A model generated the notes under the pieces. The model ran no database searches and was not told the DNA's origin. It saw nothing but the letters and a program-made list of their open reading frames with translations. The translations under genes and the position numbers were made by a program. Of a stretch of DNA of 64,000 nucleotides, positions 19,101 through 28,365 are shown piece after piece. The stretch comes from Limisphaerales bacterium. Its GTDB lineage: Bacteria; Verrucomicrobiota; Verrucomicrobiia; Limisphaerales; AAA164-E04. The number at the start of each line of letters is the position of its first letter. Position 1 is the first letter of the stretch. Location of the stretch: contig JAMASS010000012.1 of NCBI GenBank assembly GCA_024761205.1, positions 47,596 to 111,595 of the forward strand, given 5' to 3'.

Positions 19101-21008
19101 CTAGAGCATCCCTGCCGATTGAATCCCTTGCCGTTTGGCCATATTCGCAAAGATACCTCCTTGAGACAAAAGGGCCTGATAGGGACCCTCCTCAACAATT
19201 CGGCCCTTTTCGAGCACCACAATCCGGTCCATGGACTTGAGCGTGGACAATCGATGAGCGATGCAAATCACCGTCCGATTAGCAGCCAATTCATCAATTG
19301 CCGACTGTACCTCCGCCTCTGACTTCGCGTCCAAAGCCGCCGTACCCTCATCCAACACCAGAATCGGTGCATTGCGGACAAACGCACGAGCAAGAGCAAT
19401 ACGCTGCCGCTGCCCCCCGGACAAAATCACTCCCCGCTCTCCCAGCCGAGTATTGAATCCGTCCTCAAGCCCCTCAATGAATTCGGTGGCATGAGCTTGA
19501 CGCGCCGCTTCAACGATCTCCTCCCTAGTCGCATCCAGGTGCCCACAACCGATGTTTTCGTAAACGGACTGGTCGAAAACCACCACATCCTGACTCACGA
19601 GCGCCAAGAGTTGACGACAATCCCGTACCTTGACCTCTCGCAGGTCCCTGCCATCAATCTGGACAGTGCCCGAAGTCGGATCAAAGAACCGAAAAAGCAA
19701 GTTGATCAGCGTGCTTTTTCCTGAGCCGCTTTCACCGGCGATTCCCAGCCTTTGACCCCGCGGAATGTAAAGATTGACGTCGCGAAGGACCATCTTCTCG
19801 CCATAGGCAAACGAAACGCCTGCGAATCGAATCCCCTCGGAGAAATTCTCAACCGCCACAGCCTTAGGAGAATCCCGCACCTCGGGCATCTCTGCAAGGA
19901 CTCCCTGCAATCGGCCGACTCCCACACTCGTCTGTTCAAATAAAACGTGAAGCTTGGCCAACTTCTTCACCGGCATGTAAAACATGATCAAGCCCAAAAA
20001 AAACGTGATCAACTCGGGTACGTCCCGATCAGTCTGCACCACAAACACAATCAGCGCGCCTACCGCCACCATCGACACCGTTTCAATGATGGGTCCCACG
20101 ATTTCATGCACGCGTACCTCCCTCATGGTATAACCAAAAAGCTGTCGGGAAAGTCGACGAAAGCGTCCCACTTCCCGTTCCTCCAAAGCAAACGCCTTCA
20201 CCACCCGAATGGCCGACAACATCTCAACGATCAAGCTCGACTGCGTGACGTTCGTCTGAATTTTATCCTTCGAAGCACGGCGAGCCTTGCGCCCAAAAAA
20301 CATTACCGGGAGCAGACACATGGGCAACAACACCACTACACTCAACGTGAGCTGCCAGTCCGTAAAGACGAGGTAGAGGGATACCGCAATGATGGTGATC
20401 GGATCCGTAACACTATGTTTGACCCCGTGACTGATACAATTTTGCAGCATCAGCGTGTCACCATTGATCCGCGTGATCATATCCCCCACCTTCGCCTGGT
20501 GGAAGTAGTTCAAGGACAGTTGACTCAACTTATCCAGAACCTCGACCCGCAGATCATTCACCATTCGTTCCCCGACCCACGACATCCAGTACGCGCTCAA
20601 ATACTCGCCTCCACTTCGAATCGACACCAACAGGGGCAGCCCCAACAAAGCGCCCAGGAGTTGAAGCCTCGTCACCGGAGTTCCCATTTGCGGGAACCAG
20701 CGATCGACAATCCCTTCCGCGACCAAGCCAACCGAGTCTTTAACGGACTCGACAGTTGCCGCGAGTTTTGGAAGCAAACGGCGCCAGGCCGAGTTACCCG
20801 AAGGCTGGGGCTCCGCCATCGAAACAGCTTCCAACACCGTCGGCGCCTCAGTCGGATCCAGACGCTTGAGCACCGTTTTAGTGAGCCAGAGAACGCCCGC
20901 ATTGGATGCGCCAAAAATCACTCCGGACAGGATGGCGCCATAGAGTCTCCACCGATAGGACTGGATGTATGGCCAGCTGAAACGAAATATCGAGAGTACC
21001 CTTGCCAC
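19101..21008 (-). CDS. MsbA-type ABC exporter (fused permease and ATPase)
   Basis: Half-transporter (635 aa) of the type IV ABC exporter class, expected to dimerise in the inner membrane. Six transmembrane helices are followed by an ATPase domain with Walker A GESGSGKSTL, the Q-loop (ALVSQDVVVF), signature LSGGQRQRIALARAF, Walker B ILVLDEGTAALD and the H-loop IAHRLST. The D-loop region has DEGTAALD where most exporters have DEATSALD. There is an extra segment of about 80 residues between TM1 and TM2 that reads as a soluble periplasmic or loop domain. A lipid or lipid-A flippase role is likely by family; drug export is also possible. Confidence 0.92.
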   Translation of the reverse strand: MARVLSIFRFSWPYIQSYRWRLYGAILSGVIFGASNAGVLWLTKTVLKRLDPTEAPTVLEAVSMAEPQPSGNSAWRRLLPKLAATVESVKDSVGLVAEGIVDRWFPQMGTPVTRLQLLGALLGLPLLVSIRSGGEYLSAYWMSWVGERMVNDLRVEVLDKLSQLSLNYFHQAKVGDMITRINGDTLMLQNCISHGVKHSVTDPITIIAVSLYLVFTDWQLTLSVVVLLPMCLLPVMFFGRKARRASKDKIQTNVTQSSLIVEMLSAIRVVKAFALEEREVGRFRRLSRQLFGYTMREVRVHEIVGPIIETVSMVAVGALIVFVVQTDRDVPELITFFLGLIMFYMPVKKLAKLHVLFEQTSVGVGRLQGVLAEMPEVRDSPKAVAVENFSEGIRFAGVSFAYGEKMVLRDVNLYIPRGQRLGIAGESGSGKSTLINLLFRFFDPTSGTVQIDGRDLREVKVRDCRQLLALVSQDVVVFDQSVYENIGCGHLDATREEIVEAARQAHATEFIEGLEDGFNTRLGERGVILSGGQRQRIALARAFVRNAPILVLDEGTAALDAKSEAEVQSAIDELAANRTVICIAHRLSTLKSMDRIVVLEKGRIVEEGPYQALLSQGGIFANMAKRQGIQSAGML

Positions 21009-21865
21009 GTCGCAAAAACCAATACTCTTGGCTCAGGACAACCCCAGTCAAGACAAGTTGATGTTGGGATCGAAAGTATTTCGGAACTTTGACAGTCCTT
21101 TTTTCAGGCTCAGTGCATCAGCTCCTACCGCCGCTAATTAGTCCCAAAACCCTTATATGGCGACTGCCCATAACACTTAAGTACTGCAAGTAACAACCTT
21201 CCAAAATAGCTGAAAGGCACAATTCCACCATCAACTAAAGCTAATCTCATATCCGCCGAAAATCGAGTTGTATACGAAAATCCACGCAACTATTCATCTC
21301 CGTGATCGACCTCAAATCACTCTCACATAAGACAAACCTACCGCGGAACTCGCCCGGATACTTGGTTTATCGACCCGACGCTCCACCGACGGCCCCGGTG
21401 TGGCTCCAAAGCATTGCCTACGCGAACAACGAATGCACCATATCTACTCACTCATCTCTGCGACGGGATTCCCACCCAAATAGGTTGCCGACAAGTCCTA
21501 GCCCGTCCTTTCCCACCTGCCACTTCCGAGGTTTGCACTCCTCAAGCGGTCCGGTTTCTTGCGCCGGGAGAAGTCCTTCGTGATACGACCGGAGCCGGGG
21601 TGAATTGACTCAAATAGCCGCCCACATCTCTGTCTCTAAAGTGAGCGATGTCACCTTCACTGATCCTCAGCCCTTTCTCGGCTCACCTCAGTTGCCATCA
21701 CCCCCAATCCGACCGGCGTGCCTCTGAACCACTTGACCCGGTTGCCGAAAACAAAACCACTCGTTGAGCAGCAAGTATTTCCCAATTTCCTGCTTGTCCA
21801 TTGGGGCCTACAGTATGCAAACTGCGGACTGACAATTGTTCCTCTGACCAAAGACTTGCGGATTC
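21009..21865. other. Long non-coding stretch between divergent genes
   Basis: About 860 bp between the ABC exporter (minus) and the TPR-like membrane protein (plus). Both genes should have promoters here. Short open frames are present (for example 21302-21583) but none carries a recognisable motif, good start context or family resemblance. I found no tRNA, clear terminator or homologue remnant in either strand. Confidence 0.5.
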
Positions 21866-22750
21866 ATGAACACCCCGATCAAAATAGTGTTCTATTTCAT
21901 CCTGAGCGTCACGGCTGTCTATTTTGGGAAGCATTTTTTTCGCGACTACTCAGCCGTCAATGCAGCCAAAGCCGAACTTTCCGATGATCCCATGGATGTT
22001 TTCGTGCCCACCTATAACGTCGACGGAAGTTTGGAAACAAGAACTGAAGACAACGAAACCGACGTCGTCATCACCGCAACCACCGAAGAACAAGATATGG
22101 CCCGAGCCCCCCTGAATACAGATACCGGAGGCACCGCATCGAACGCGGATACATCGGCAGAACCAACAAAGGCACCCGTCAGCAATCCCGCCACTAAGAC
22201 TGAAACCGCCGACACACCTGAGCCACGTGTCGGCTTCTACGGTGGTGGTTTCTGTATTATCATGATCTGCCTTGGCCTTCTTGCCGCTCGAGACATCTCT
22301 CAATTCATCGGTAATCGTGCCGTCGGCGTGCTCTTTAACGACGACGGCGTGCAAGACGACGAATACGAAGCGGCGGAAGCCGAATGGGGCAAGGGCGACT
22401 ACCTTGAGGCCATTCGCCTGATGCGAGAGTACCTCGCCAAGCATCCTCGCCAACAGCATGCCGCCCTGCGTATCGCTGAAATCTACGAGAAGGACCTTAA
22501 CAACCCCCTAGCCGCCGCCTTGGAATACAAGGAAATTCTCCAAAAAAAACTGCCCAGAGAACGTTGGGGCTGGGCCGCAATCCACCTGGCCAATCTTTAT
22601 TCCGGCCCTTTGGAAAAACCCGATCAGGCGATCACCCTCCTCCGGCGTCTCGACAGCGAGTACGGCGATACTCAAGCCGCCGAAAAAGCCCGGCGTCGCT
22701 TGGCCATGATCGACAGGGCAACCTTACCGGAGGAATCCGAAGAAGGCTAG
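21866..22750 (+). CDS. Membrane protein with C-terminal TPR-like repeats
   Basis: A 294-residue protein. It has an N-terminal hydrophobic helix (IVFYFILSVTAVYFG), then an Asp/Thr/Pro-rich segment of about 95 residues with low complexity (DTGGTASNADTSAEPTKAP), a second helix (GGGFCIIMICLGLLAA), and a C-terminal soluble domain of about 140 residues. That domain has repeated helix pairs of TPR type (YEAAEAEWGKGDYLEAIRLMREYLAKHP, AALRIAEIYEKDLNNPLAAALEYKEIL, IHLANLYSGPLEKPDQAITLLRRL). Likely a scaffold at the inner membrane; partners unknown. Confidence 0.8.
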   Translation: MNTPIKIVFYFILSVTAVYFGKHFFRDYSAVNAAKAELSDDPMDVFVPTYNVDGSLETRTEDNETDVVITATTEEQDMARAPLNTDTGGTASNADTSAEPTKAPVSNPATKTETADTPEPRVGFYGGGFCIIMICLGLLAARDISQFIGNRAVGVLFNDDGVQDDEYEAAEAEWGKGDYLEAIRLMREYLAKHPRQQHAALRIAEIYEKDLNNPLAAALEYKEILQKKLPRERWGWAAIHLANLYSGPLEKPDQAITLLRRLDSEYGDTQAAEKARRRLAMIDRATLPEESEEG

Positions 22751-23147
22751 ACTCACCACTGATGCCCGATCTTAAAATGATGCCTGAAGGGGTCGCTCAC
22801 CGGACCGCAAATATCTCACCGGATTTCTGCCAAGAGAGATGTCCGCCATGAGGTGGCCGAGATTATGAGGATTTCTCGAGAGGATGGAGTGGCGGCAGAT
22901 TGCGGGCCCGTCCGAACTAAGAAAAAACGCACTGGGTGGGCCAAACCGACCAGCGCAGCAAGGGCTTGCCGGCGGGAGGCACAATATCGGAGAGGTTGGC
23001 GCAGCCCTGGGTGCAATCCCCATTCTACCCCTTCCTGCCGTCGGACAACCTTTATTGGCGAGAAATCCAGACTAGTCTCGGTTTAGAAAAGAAAAAAACT
23101 CAAGGGCAACTCTCTTAGGTTGGGTTCTTCAACTGAATGATTGTTGT
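22751..23147. other. Intergenic region with fragment of a dispersed motif
   Basis: About 400 bp between convergent genes. No gene is seen. Near 22967-23000 there is a stretch (TTGCCGGCGGGAGGCA then GGAGAGGTTGG) that recurs in similar form near 34730-34765, roughly 27 of 34 positions by eye. This may be a remnant of an interspersed repeat. No other structure stands out. Confidence 0.4.
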
Positions 23148-23978
23148 TTACTTGTCGTATTCTCCGAGTTCGCGAATCCAGATGTTACGAAAGCGAGTCG
23201 GATTGCCGTGATCTTGGAGATGGATGGAGCCGTGAGTGATCGGCTTGGTATACTTGCCGACCTGACGGTGGAGCGTGGGGCCGTTGAACTCTTGTTTGTG
23301 GTGGAGTAAGACGCCGTTGTGAATCACGGTCACGGTGGCCTTTTTGACTAAGGTGTCGCCGTCCCAGCGTGCGTTCTCAAAAATGATGTCGTAGCTTTGC
23401 CAGGCTCCGGGCGGCAGGCTGGCGTTCACCCTTGGCGGGAGTTGGCCGTACATGGCGCCTGCTTGTCCGTCGGGATAGGTTGGATTGTGGAATGAATCCA
23501 GCACCTGGATTTCATACTTACCAAAGATGATCACTCCACTGTTGCCTCGGCCTTGGGAGTGACCCTCGACTTTGTGCGGCGTGGCGAACTCGAGATGAAT
23601 CTGGAAATCGCTGAAGTGTTCTTTGGTTTGAATCGTTCCCGTGCCGGGGACCACTTCCATGTATCCGTTTTCGACCTTCCAACCGGCGGGTTGTTTATTG
23701 GGTTTCTCGAAATTCTTCAGGTCTCGACCATCGAAGAGCACCAGCGCATCCCCGGGGGGCGGTGCGGAATGTGAGAAGGTTGTACCCGGGGTGACGATGG
23801 GCGGCTGCGGTCGGGTGCCGTCGTGGACGCGCCATTTTTGTCCGGGAATGAACGGCGTATCGGTGTAACCGATCTTCGGCCTTTTCTCGTGATGATCGGC
23901 GATGGTTGAAATAGGCAGCGGAAGATTGACGAGTAGGGCGATCGACGCCGCGCTTAGGTAAAACGTGTGTGAGGTCAT
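23148..23978 (-). CDS. Secreted DUF1080 (3-keto-disaccharide hydrolase-like) protein
   Basis: A 276-residue protein with a signal peptide (TFYLSAASIALLVNLPLPISTIA) and one DUF1080 domain: LVLFDGRDLKNFEKPN, GYMEVVPGTGTIQTKEHFSDFQIHLEFATP, GNSGVIIFGKYEIQVLDS and the C-terminal GSIHLQDHGNPTRFRNIWIREL. The fold is a concanavalin-like beta sandwich related to glycoside hydrolases, and some members cleave 3-keto-disaccharides. Such proteins are greatly expanded in PVC bacteria. It is an isolated gene, and the substrate cannot be told. Confidence 0.9.
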   Translation of the reverse strand: MTSHTFYLSAASIALLVNLPLPISTIADHHEKRPKIGYTDTPFIPGQKWRVHDGTRPQPPIVTPGTTFSHSAPPPGDALVLFDGRDLKNFEKPNKQPAGWKVENGYMEVVPGTGTIQTKEHFSDFQIHLEFATPHKVEGHSQGRGNSGVIIFGKYEIQVLDSFHNPTYPDGQAGAMYGQLPPRVNASLPPGAWQSYDIIFENARWDGDTLVKKATVTVIHNGVLLHHKQEFNGPTLHRQVGKYTKPITHGSIHLQDHGNPTRFRNIWIRELGEYDK

Positions 23979-24111
23979 GAGCGAATGGTTGTTTGGAGCG
24001 GAGAAAAAATCAAGGAAATCTCATCGTCGGGTGGATTCCGAGGGTGATTGAAAAGGAGTGTGTGAGGAACCCTTGAAAGCCTTGTGCTGGGTAAGTTATC
24101 AAAAGCATTGA

Positions 24112-24216
24112 GGGAAGGCGGTGAAAATCACTGCAATCCAAGACGCTACCACGTTATCCAGAAGCCCTGAGATACCCCCGCGAGGTTTTGGAGTGCGACG
24201 ATGCTTCGCCGCTTCC
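24112..24216. repeat. REP/BIME-like interspersed repeat, copy A
   Basis: An inverted pair of short palindromic units. The left unit (24112-24140) contains GGCGGTGAAAATCACTGC and the right unit (24189-24216) contains TTTTGGAGTGCGACGATGC, which is the approximate reverse complement of the left. The two are separated by about 48 bp. The same arrangement, with similar arms and spacer length, is found at 34571-34676. It lies in a gene-free region between DUF1080 and thpR. Confidence 0.7.
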
Positions 24217-24441
24217 TCCTACCGGTCCTGAGGGGGTTGTTACAGAGACGTGAATGTTGAGCGATTCATAAGCTGAATGTGACGCTTTTGGATTACTAAA
24301 TAAGGATTGCGCAAGTTTTTGGGCAAAGCAGGCATCTCAGTCCGTTCGATTGACAGACACGGATAGCCGGATTTAGGTGAGGCTTCTTGAGGCAATAGTC
24401 CGTCAAAGCTAAAGAGCGGGATCTTTTTTAATTTTTTAACA

Positions 24442-25026
24442 ATGGGCAGCGGATCTGCAAAATCGCGAGTGTTCGTGGCCGTCCTTGCCGAGGAGGAATG
24501 GCGGCGGCGATTAGGTGTTGTCAAAAAGGAACTCAGTTCGTGTATCAGCTCTGATTCCGTTCGTTGGGTATCGCAGGAAAAGATACATCTGACTTTGGTC
24601 TTTCTGGGCTATGTGGAGTCGGATGATTTCCCGCTACTGAATGCCTGCCTCTCCGAAATCTGCGAAGGGACGAATCGATTGAGAGTCCGGCTTCTCGGGT
24701 TGGGTGTGTTTCCTAATTGGAGTCGGCCTCGAGTCTTGTGGGCTGGGATCGATGGCGACCTGGATGCATTGGCAGATTTACAGTCGCAGTTGTTTCGGGT
24801 CTGCACAGGATTCGGAGAGGATCGAACTAGTGGAACCTTTCGACCGCACGTGACGATCGCACGTTTCATAAGACGTTTACCTCCCGCTTGGTGTGATCGA
24901 ATTCGTCGCCTGGAGCCTTCGTTTGAAGGCTCGGAGGTGGCGGTGAGAGCGATTGTGTTGATGAAGAGCGAGCTGTTCGACGGCGGGAGCCGATACCTGG
25001 AATTGGGACGGTTTGCGCTGCAATAG
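24442..25026 (+). CDS. thpR: RNA 2',3'-cyclic phosphodiesterase (2H family)
   Basis: Cytoplasmic 2H phosphoesterase (194 aa) of the ThpR/LigT family, which opens 2',3'-cyclic phosphate ends of RNA and can reversibly join 2'-5' linkages in vitro. Both catalytic H-x-T-x motifs are present: HLTLVFLG in the first half and HVTIARF in the second. The start SRVFVAVLAEEEW matches the family's opening strand. It converges with, and nearly abuts, the DegP-like gene on the other strand (1 bp apart). About 225 bp upstream lies a REP-like element. Confidence 0.9.
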   Translation: MGSGSAKSRVFVAVLAEEEWRRRLGVVKKELSSCISSDSVRWVSQEKIHLTLVFLGYVESDDFPLLNACLSEICEGTNRLRVRLLGLGVFPNWSRPRVLWAGIDGDLDALADLQSQLFRVCTGFGEDRTSGTFRPHVTIARFIRRLPPAWCDRIRRLEPSFEGSEVAVRAIVLMKSELFDGGSRYLELGRFALQ

Positions 25027-26481
25027 TTAGTCGTTGATCACCGAGTCGTCTGCGAGACCGTATCGAAGCATGACGCGCTGAGTCGCCGCGGCCAGGCGTT
25101 TGGCGTCGATGACGATTTTTTCAACCGGCTCGCCCGGTTTGAATTCAATGAGGTGATAATCACCTTCTGGATTGGCGAAGGCTTCCTTGAGTTCATTGAT
25201 TCGGCTGATGCTTTTTCCGTTTACCTTGTCCAGGACTAGAAAACGATAGGATTGGTAGCCGATGTTGTAGGAATCGGGGAGGACGGTGGAGAGAACGACC
25301 AAGCGAGGGCGCTCTTCGGTTGGCGGTTGTCCTCTGTAGTGGATCAGTCGAACGGGAGCACTTCGAAGCCAGTCTTCACCCCAACTCTTGAGATAAGGAA
25401 CGGTTATCGGTTGAAAGATGAGGCCGCCTGCCATGACATACTCAGGTGGGGCATCGTACAATGCCGTGGGAATCAATTCTTTATCGAAATCCGCTTTGGG
25501 CAAGGTGTAGATAAGTTCCTGTTCCTGACCGTTCCGCCAAATCGTCATAGGCATCTGCTCCCCGGCCCAATGGCCTCTGGTGGCGAGGTTTTCGAGCATC
25601 ATCGGACCGAATTGGGGATCGGCGTAGTCGCCTAAGGTGTCGATTTCGAATCCGTCAATCTTCAGGAGGATATCTTTTGGTTGCAGTGTGTTGTTGTCGC
25701 CGGGAAACTTCGGAACCTCTGTGACGATCACGCCTCGCTTAGGCCCGATGAGTTTGAGATGATCCAGCGTTGCGGGATTTTCCGACTGTTGCCAATAGAA
25801 GTTAAAAAATCCCATTCCCTGGTATGTTCCCGTCTCCTGGGCGTCGAGAACGGACCGGATGAACGACGAAGGGATCGCGATGCACTTGTTACGCGATTGA
25901 GAGATGGTCAAGCCAATCACTTGATCATCCACCGTAATGGCCTCACTCCAACCTACATCGTTGATTTCGGAATCGAGCTCCATATGCAACATGTCGATGA
26001 AGGTGAGTTGGCCCTTCCGAATTTGTAGGCGGTTGATATTGATTTTGCGAATCTCCAGTCGACCTGAGTTCCAACGAATGAGCTGTGCAGGGCCGGAGTC
26101 GGGCACGGGAGAGGCGAGAACTGCGGGCTTTAGCTCTTCCCAAAAATCATCTTCATCAACCGTAAGCAGGGCCAAATTCGCGTGATAGTCGATCCAGGTC
26201 ACGCGACCGGTCGCCCATTGGCCGCGCCCACCCTTCTGAATGCGAATCAAAGTATGGTTGTAGAGCAGGTTAGCTGTCGTAACGATCGTCTCGTCATCAA
26301 TTACCAAGCCAAACTTTTGATTGGCTGCGACGCGGCGGGACCAGGGTTGAAAGTAGTTGTAGCTGTGGCGGTTGATATCGATTCGCACCACAGACTTTTC
26401 CCAGGGGGAACTGGTTTTCTGCCCTAGGGCAGAGGGGACGAGGAATGTCGCCACCAATAAAAGAGTTAGAACAGGTTTCAT
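25027..26481 (-). CDS. DegP-like protein with all catalytic residues lost
   Basis: Secreted or periplasmic protein (484 aa, signal peptide about 1-20) that is collinear with the neighbouring DegP-like protease. It has a trypsin-like domain (about 30-200) and PDZ-like domains (GVIVTEVPKFPGDNNTLQPKDILLKIDG about 265-295, and a second region toward the C-terminus). The three triad positions of the neighbour are replaced: His to Asn (VTTANLL, 71), Asp to Asn (ANLALL, 102) and the GNSGGP loop to DVGWSEA (about 175-181). It should bind but not cleave. The start overlaps the stop of the active paralogue by 4 bp, so the two are co-translated and may form a mixed complex. Confidence 0.85.
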   Translation of the reverse strand: MKPVLTLLLVATFLVPSALGQKTSSPWEKSVVRIDINRHSYNYFQPWSRRVAANQKFGLVIDDETIVTTANLLYNHTLIRIQKGGRGQWATGRVTWIDYHANLALLTVDEDDFWEELKPAVLASPVPDSGPAQLIRWNSGRLEIRKININRLQIRKGQLTFIDMLHMELDSEINDVGWSEAITVDDQVIGLTISQSRNKCIAIPSSFIRSVLDAQETGTYQGMGFFNFYWQQSENPATLDHLKLIGPKRGVIVTEVPKFPGDNNTLQPKDILLKIDGFEIDTLGDYADPQFGPMMLENLATRGHWAGEQMPMTIWRNGQEQELIYTLPKADFDKELIPTALYDAPPEYVMAGGLIFQPITVPYLKSWGEDWLRSAPVRLIHYRGQPPTEERPRLVVLSTVLPDSYNIGYQSYRFLVLDKVNGKSISRINELKEAFANPEGDYHLIEFKPGEPVEKIVIDAKRLAAATQRVMLRYGLADDSVIND

Positions 26482-27914
26482 AAGTGGCGGTCTTTGACGA
26501 TTCCGTAGGTCCGAAGAATGGATTGGTTTGCGGTGTCGGCTTCGTCGTGATCGACGGTTTCAAAGCCGTAATTGCCGGTGAATTTGATCGTATGGTAGGG
26601 CTGATCAGCTTCGTCAAAGGCGCGGATGACATCCTCCAAGCGGTCGATCCTCACTCCGTTGATTTCGTCGACCATGACGCGGCCTCGGATCCGCATGTTG
26701 GCGTTAACCGGGTGTGCCAGCGTTGATGCCAACATGACAGTTTCCGTCCGAGTGTTCTCGGGATCCGACTTACGGCGATAGAACAGTTCGTAGAGGATCT
26801 TCGTATCCGTGGTCGCTGCCCAGTTCTGACCGAAAGTTGAGAGATAGTTCTTGGTGAGCGGTGTAAAGACCATGCCGGCATAGACATAATATCGGGGGAG
26901 CTCGTAGAGATTGCCGGCCGCAGCATCTTCGGTGTTCACATGGACCGGGAGCTCAAGTTTGATTTCTTGACGATCCCGCCACAAAGTGACCGGAACCTTT
27001 TCGCCACTTTGAGCTAGGCTGAAGGCCAGCCCAGCATGGAGCTGGTTACCTTCATAAAGAATGGACCCATCTTGGGCGACCGGATAATCGCCGACCTGAA
27101 GCAACACGTCGTCCTTCCTCAAGTGTTCTTTGGCGGATTCAGAAAAGAGCGCGTCGATGCGGGCGCCCTCGAAGTTGGGAGGCATGCCGAGATAGTTTCT
27201 TTGAGCACGGTTTTGGAGGGGGGTCATGCGGATACCGGCCTGCGGAAAACCATCGTAGGCACCATCCTCAACATCTTTGAGAAAATGATAGATGATGGGC
27301 GGGGGAATGAAGAATCCGGTATTTTCCAATCTGGGAATACCTTGGAAGGAAACGCCGACTACTTTGCCGTCTTGGATGACAGGCCCGCCGCTATTACCCT
27401 GATTGATCGCTGCGTCAGTCTGCACAGCAAGGAATCTTCGGTTTCCGGGATGCGTGTAGGTTTGGAGTTCAATGCGGCTGACGACGCCACTCGTGTAGGA
27501 AATCTGTTCACCCCCGGCCGGATAGCCGTAGGTGACGACGGTCGAGCGAACCTCAGGGAGCTCGCCGAGTGCTAAGGGTTCGAGGGAGTCGAAAAACCCG
27601 GTTTCCTCGACTTCGAGAATGGCAAGATCGCAATCATGGCCGATGAAGGCAACATTGGCCAGAAACGGCCTCGAGTCTTGGTAGCGCCGGACCTGAATCT
27701 GCTTGGCCCAAGTCACGACATGGGCGTTGGTCATGATTCGCTTGCCATCAATGACAAAGCCGGTTCCCGACGAGCGGTTGACACGAGTGCTATTCCAAGG
27801 TTCATCCCAGTCGGGTTGTTGGGTGAACACGACAATTTGAATCACGGACTGCTCCGGAGGCGCGGCTTGGGCGACAAAGGCAGCGAGGAATATCGATGAA
27901 AGTAGCCTTTTCAA
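26478..27914 (-). CDS. DegP/HtrA-like serine protease with PDZ-like domains
   Basis: Exported protein (478 aa, signal peptide MKRLLSSIFLAAFVAQA). The trypsin-like domain has an intact triad: His65 (MTNAHVV), Asp96 (HDCDLAIL) and Ser175 (NQGNSGGPVI). A PDZ-like domain follows (GARIDALFSESAKEHLRKDDVLLQVGD), then a C-terminal region of about 190 residues with a second PDZ-like part (MVDEINGVRIDRLEDVIRAFDE). The domain order resembles HtrA proteins with unusual PDZ tails and not classical DegP. It is the first gene of a two-gene operon, and its partner is a catalytically dead paralogue. A role in envelope protein quality control is inferred from family. Confidence 0.9.
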   Translation of the reverse strand: MKRLLSSIFLAAFVAQAAPPEQSVIQIVVFTQQPDWDEPWNSTRVNRSSGTGFVIDGKRIMTNAHVVTWAKQIQVRRYQDSRPFLANVAFIGHDCDLAILEVEETGFFDSLEPLALGELPEVRSTVVTYGYPAGGEQISYTSGVVSRIELQTYTHPGNRRFLAVQTDAAINQGNSGGPVIQDGKVVGVSFQGIPRLENTGFFIPPPIIYHFLKDVEDGAYDGFPQAGIRMTPLQNRAQRNYLGMPPNFEGARIDALFSESAKEHLRKDDVLLQVGDYPVAQDGSILYEGNQLHAGLAFSLAQSGEKVPVTLWRDRQEIKLELPVHVNTEDAAAGNLYELPRYYVYAGMVFTPLTKNYLSTFGQNWAATTDTKILYELFYRRKSDPENTRTETVMLASTLAHPVNANMRIRGRVMVDEINGVRIDRLEDVIRAFDEADQPYHTIKFTGNYGFETVDHDEADTANQSILRTYGIVKDRHL

Positions 27915-28365
27915 ATCAAACTCAACATGCTTGGCGCCCGGTCAATGGTCAAGTTTCGAAACGCGCCTCCCGGATTGCGGAGAATCTAGTAGCGCGGGCG
28001 CAACAACGCCGCAATTCTTATGCGCCCTACCTTTGGCGCGAAGCGGCGTGCGTCCTAAATCGTCTCTCGCGTCAGGATTCACGCCGTAAGCGGAGAAGGT
28101 CTGCGCGGTTTTCGTGTGATCATGCCCTGCCGCCCTACAGCGATGTTTATCCGTCATCGTCTCCGACGTTAGGGTCTTCCTTCATTTCTCTGGTTGGGTT
28201 CGCGGGGGGGGTTGTGGGTTTTTTGGGGGGAAGGGTTTTATCCGAGGGCCTTCCAAGTGTGAGGCAAGCCATGTGCAAGCATGTTATTGGCTCTTTGTTG
28301 GCGTTTTTGAAGAGGGGAAAAACGGCTCGCCGGAGGCCGCAGTTTGTGATAGTCTGCCTCGCTCA
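27915..28365. other. Intergenic region between divergent genes
   Basis: About 450 bp that separate the minus-strand degP-like pair from the plus-strand dehydrogenase/cytochrome gene. It should hold both promoters. Apart from the G-rich tract described separately I see no gene. The open frame that crosses it (27896-28603) is Arg-rich with no family resemblance and runs out of frame into the dehydrogenase gene. Confidence 0.5.
28204..28235 (+). other. G-quadruplex-like G-tract
   Basis: Four guanine runs of 8, 3, 6 and 3 separated by loops of 4, 6 and 2 bases on the plus strand, which fits the G3+N1-7 pattern for an intramolecular quadruplex. It lies about 130 bp upstream of the dehydrogenase/cytochrome start and would be in its promoter or leader. 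Whether it folds is not known. Confidence 0.45.

Noticed and set aside
19947..21092. Plus-strand open frame of 381 aa
   Set aside because: It is antisense to the ABC exporter, is rich in His/Arg/Gln and has no domain; the minus-strand gene has all ABC motifs.
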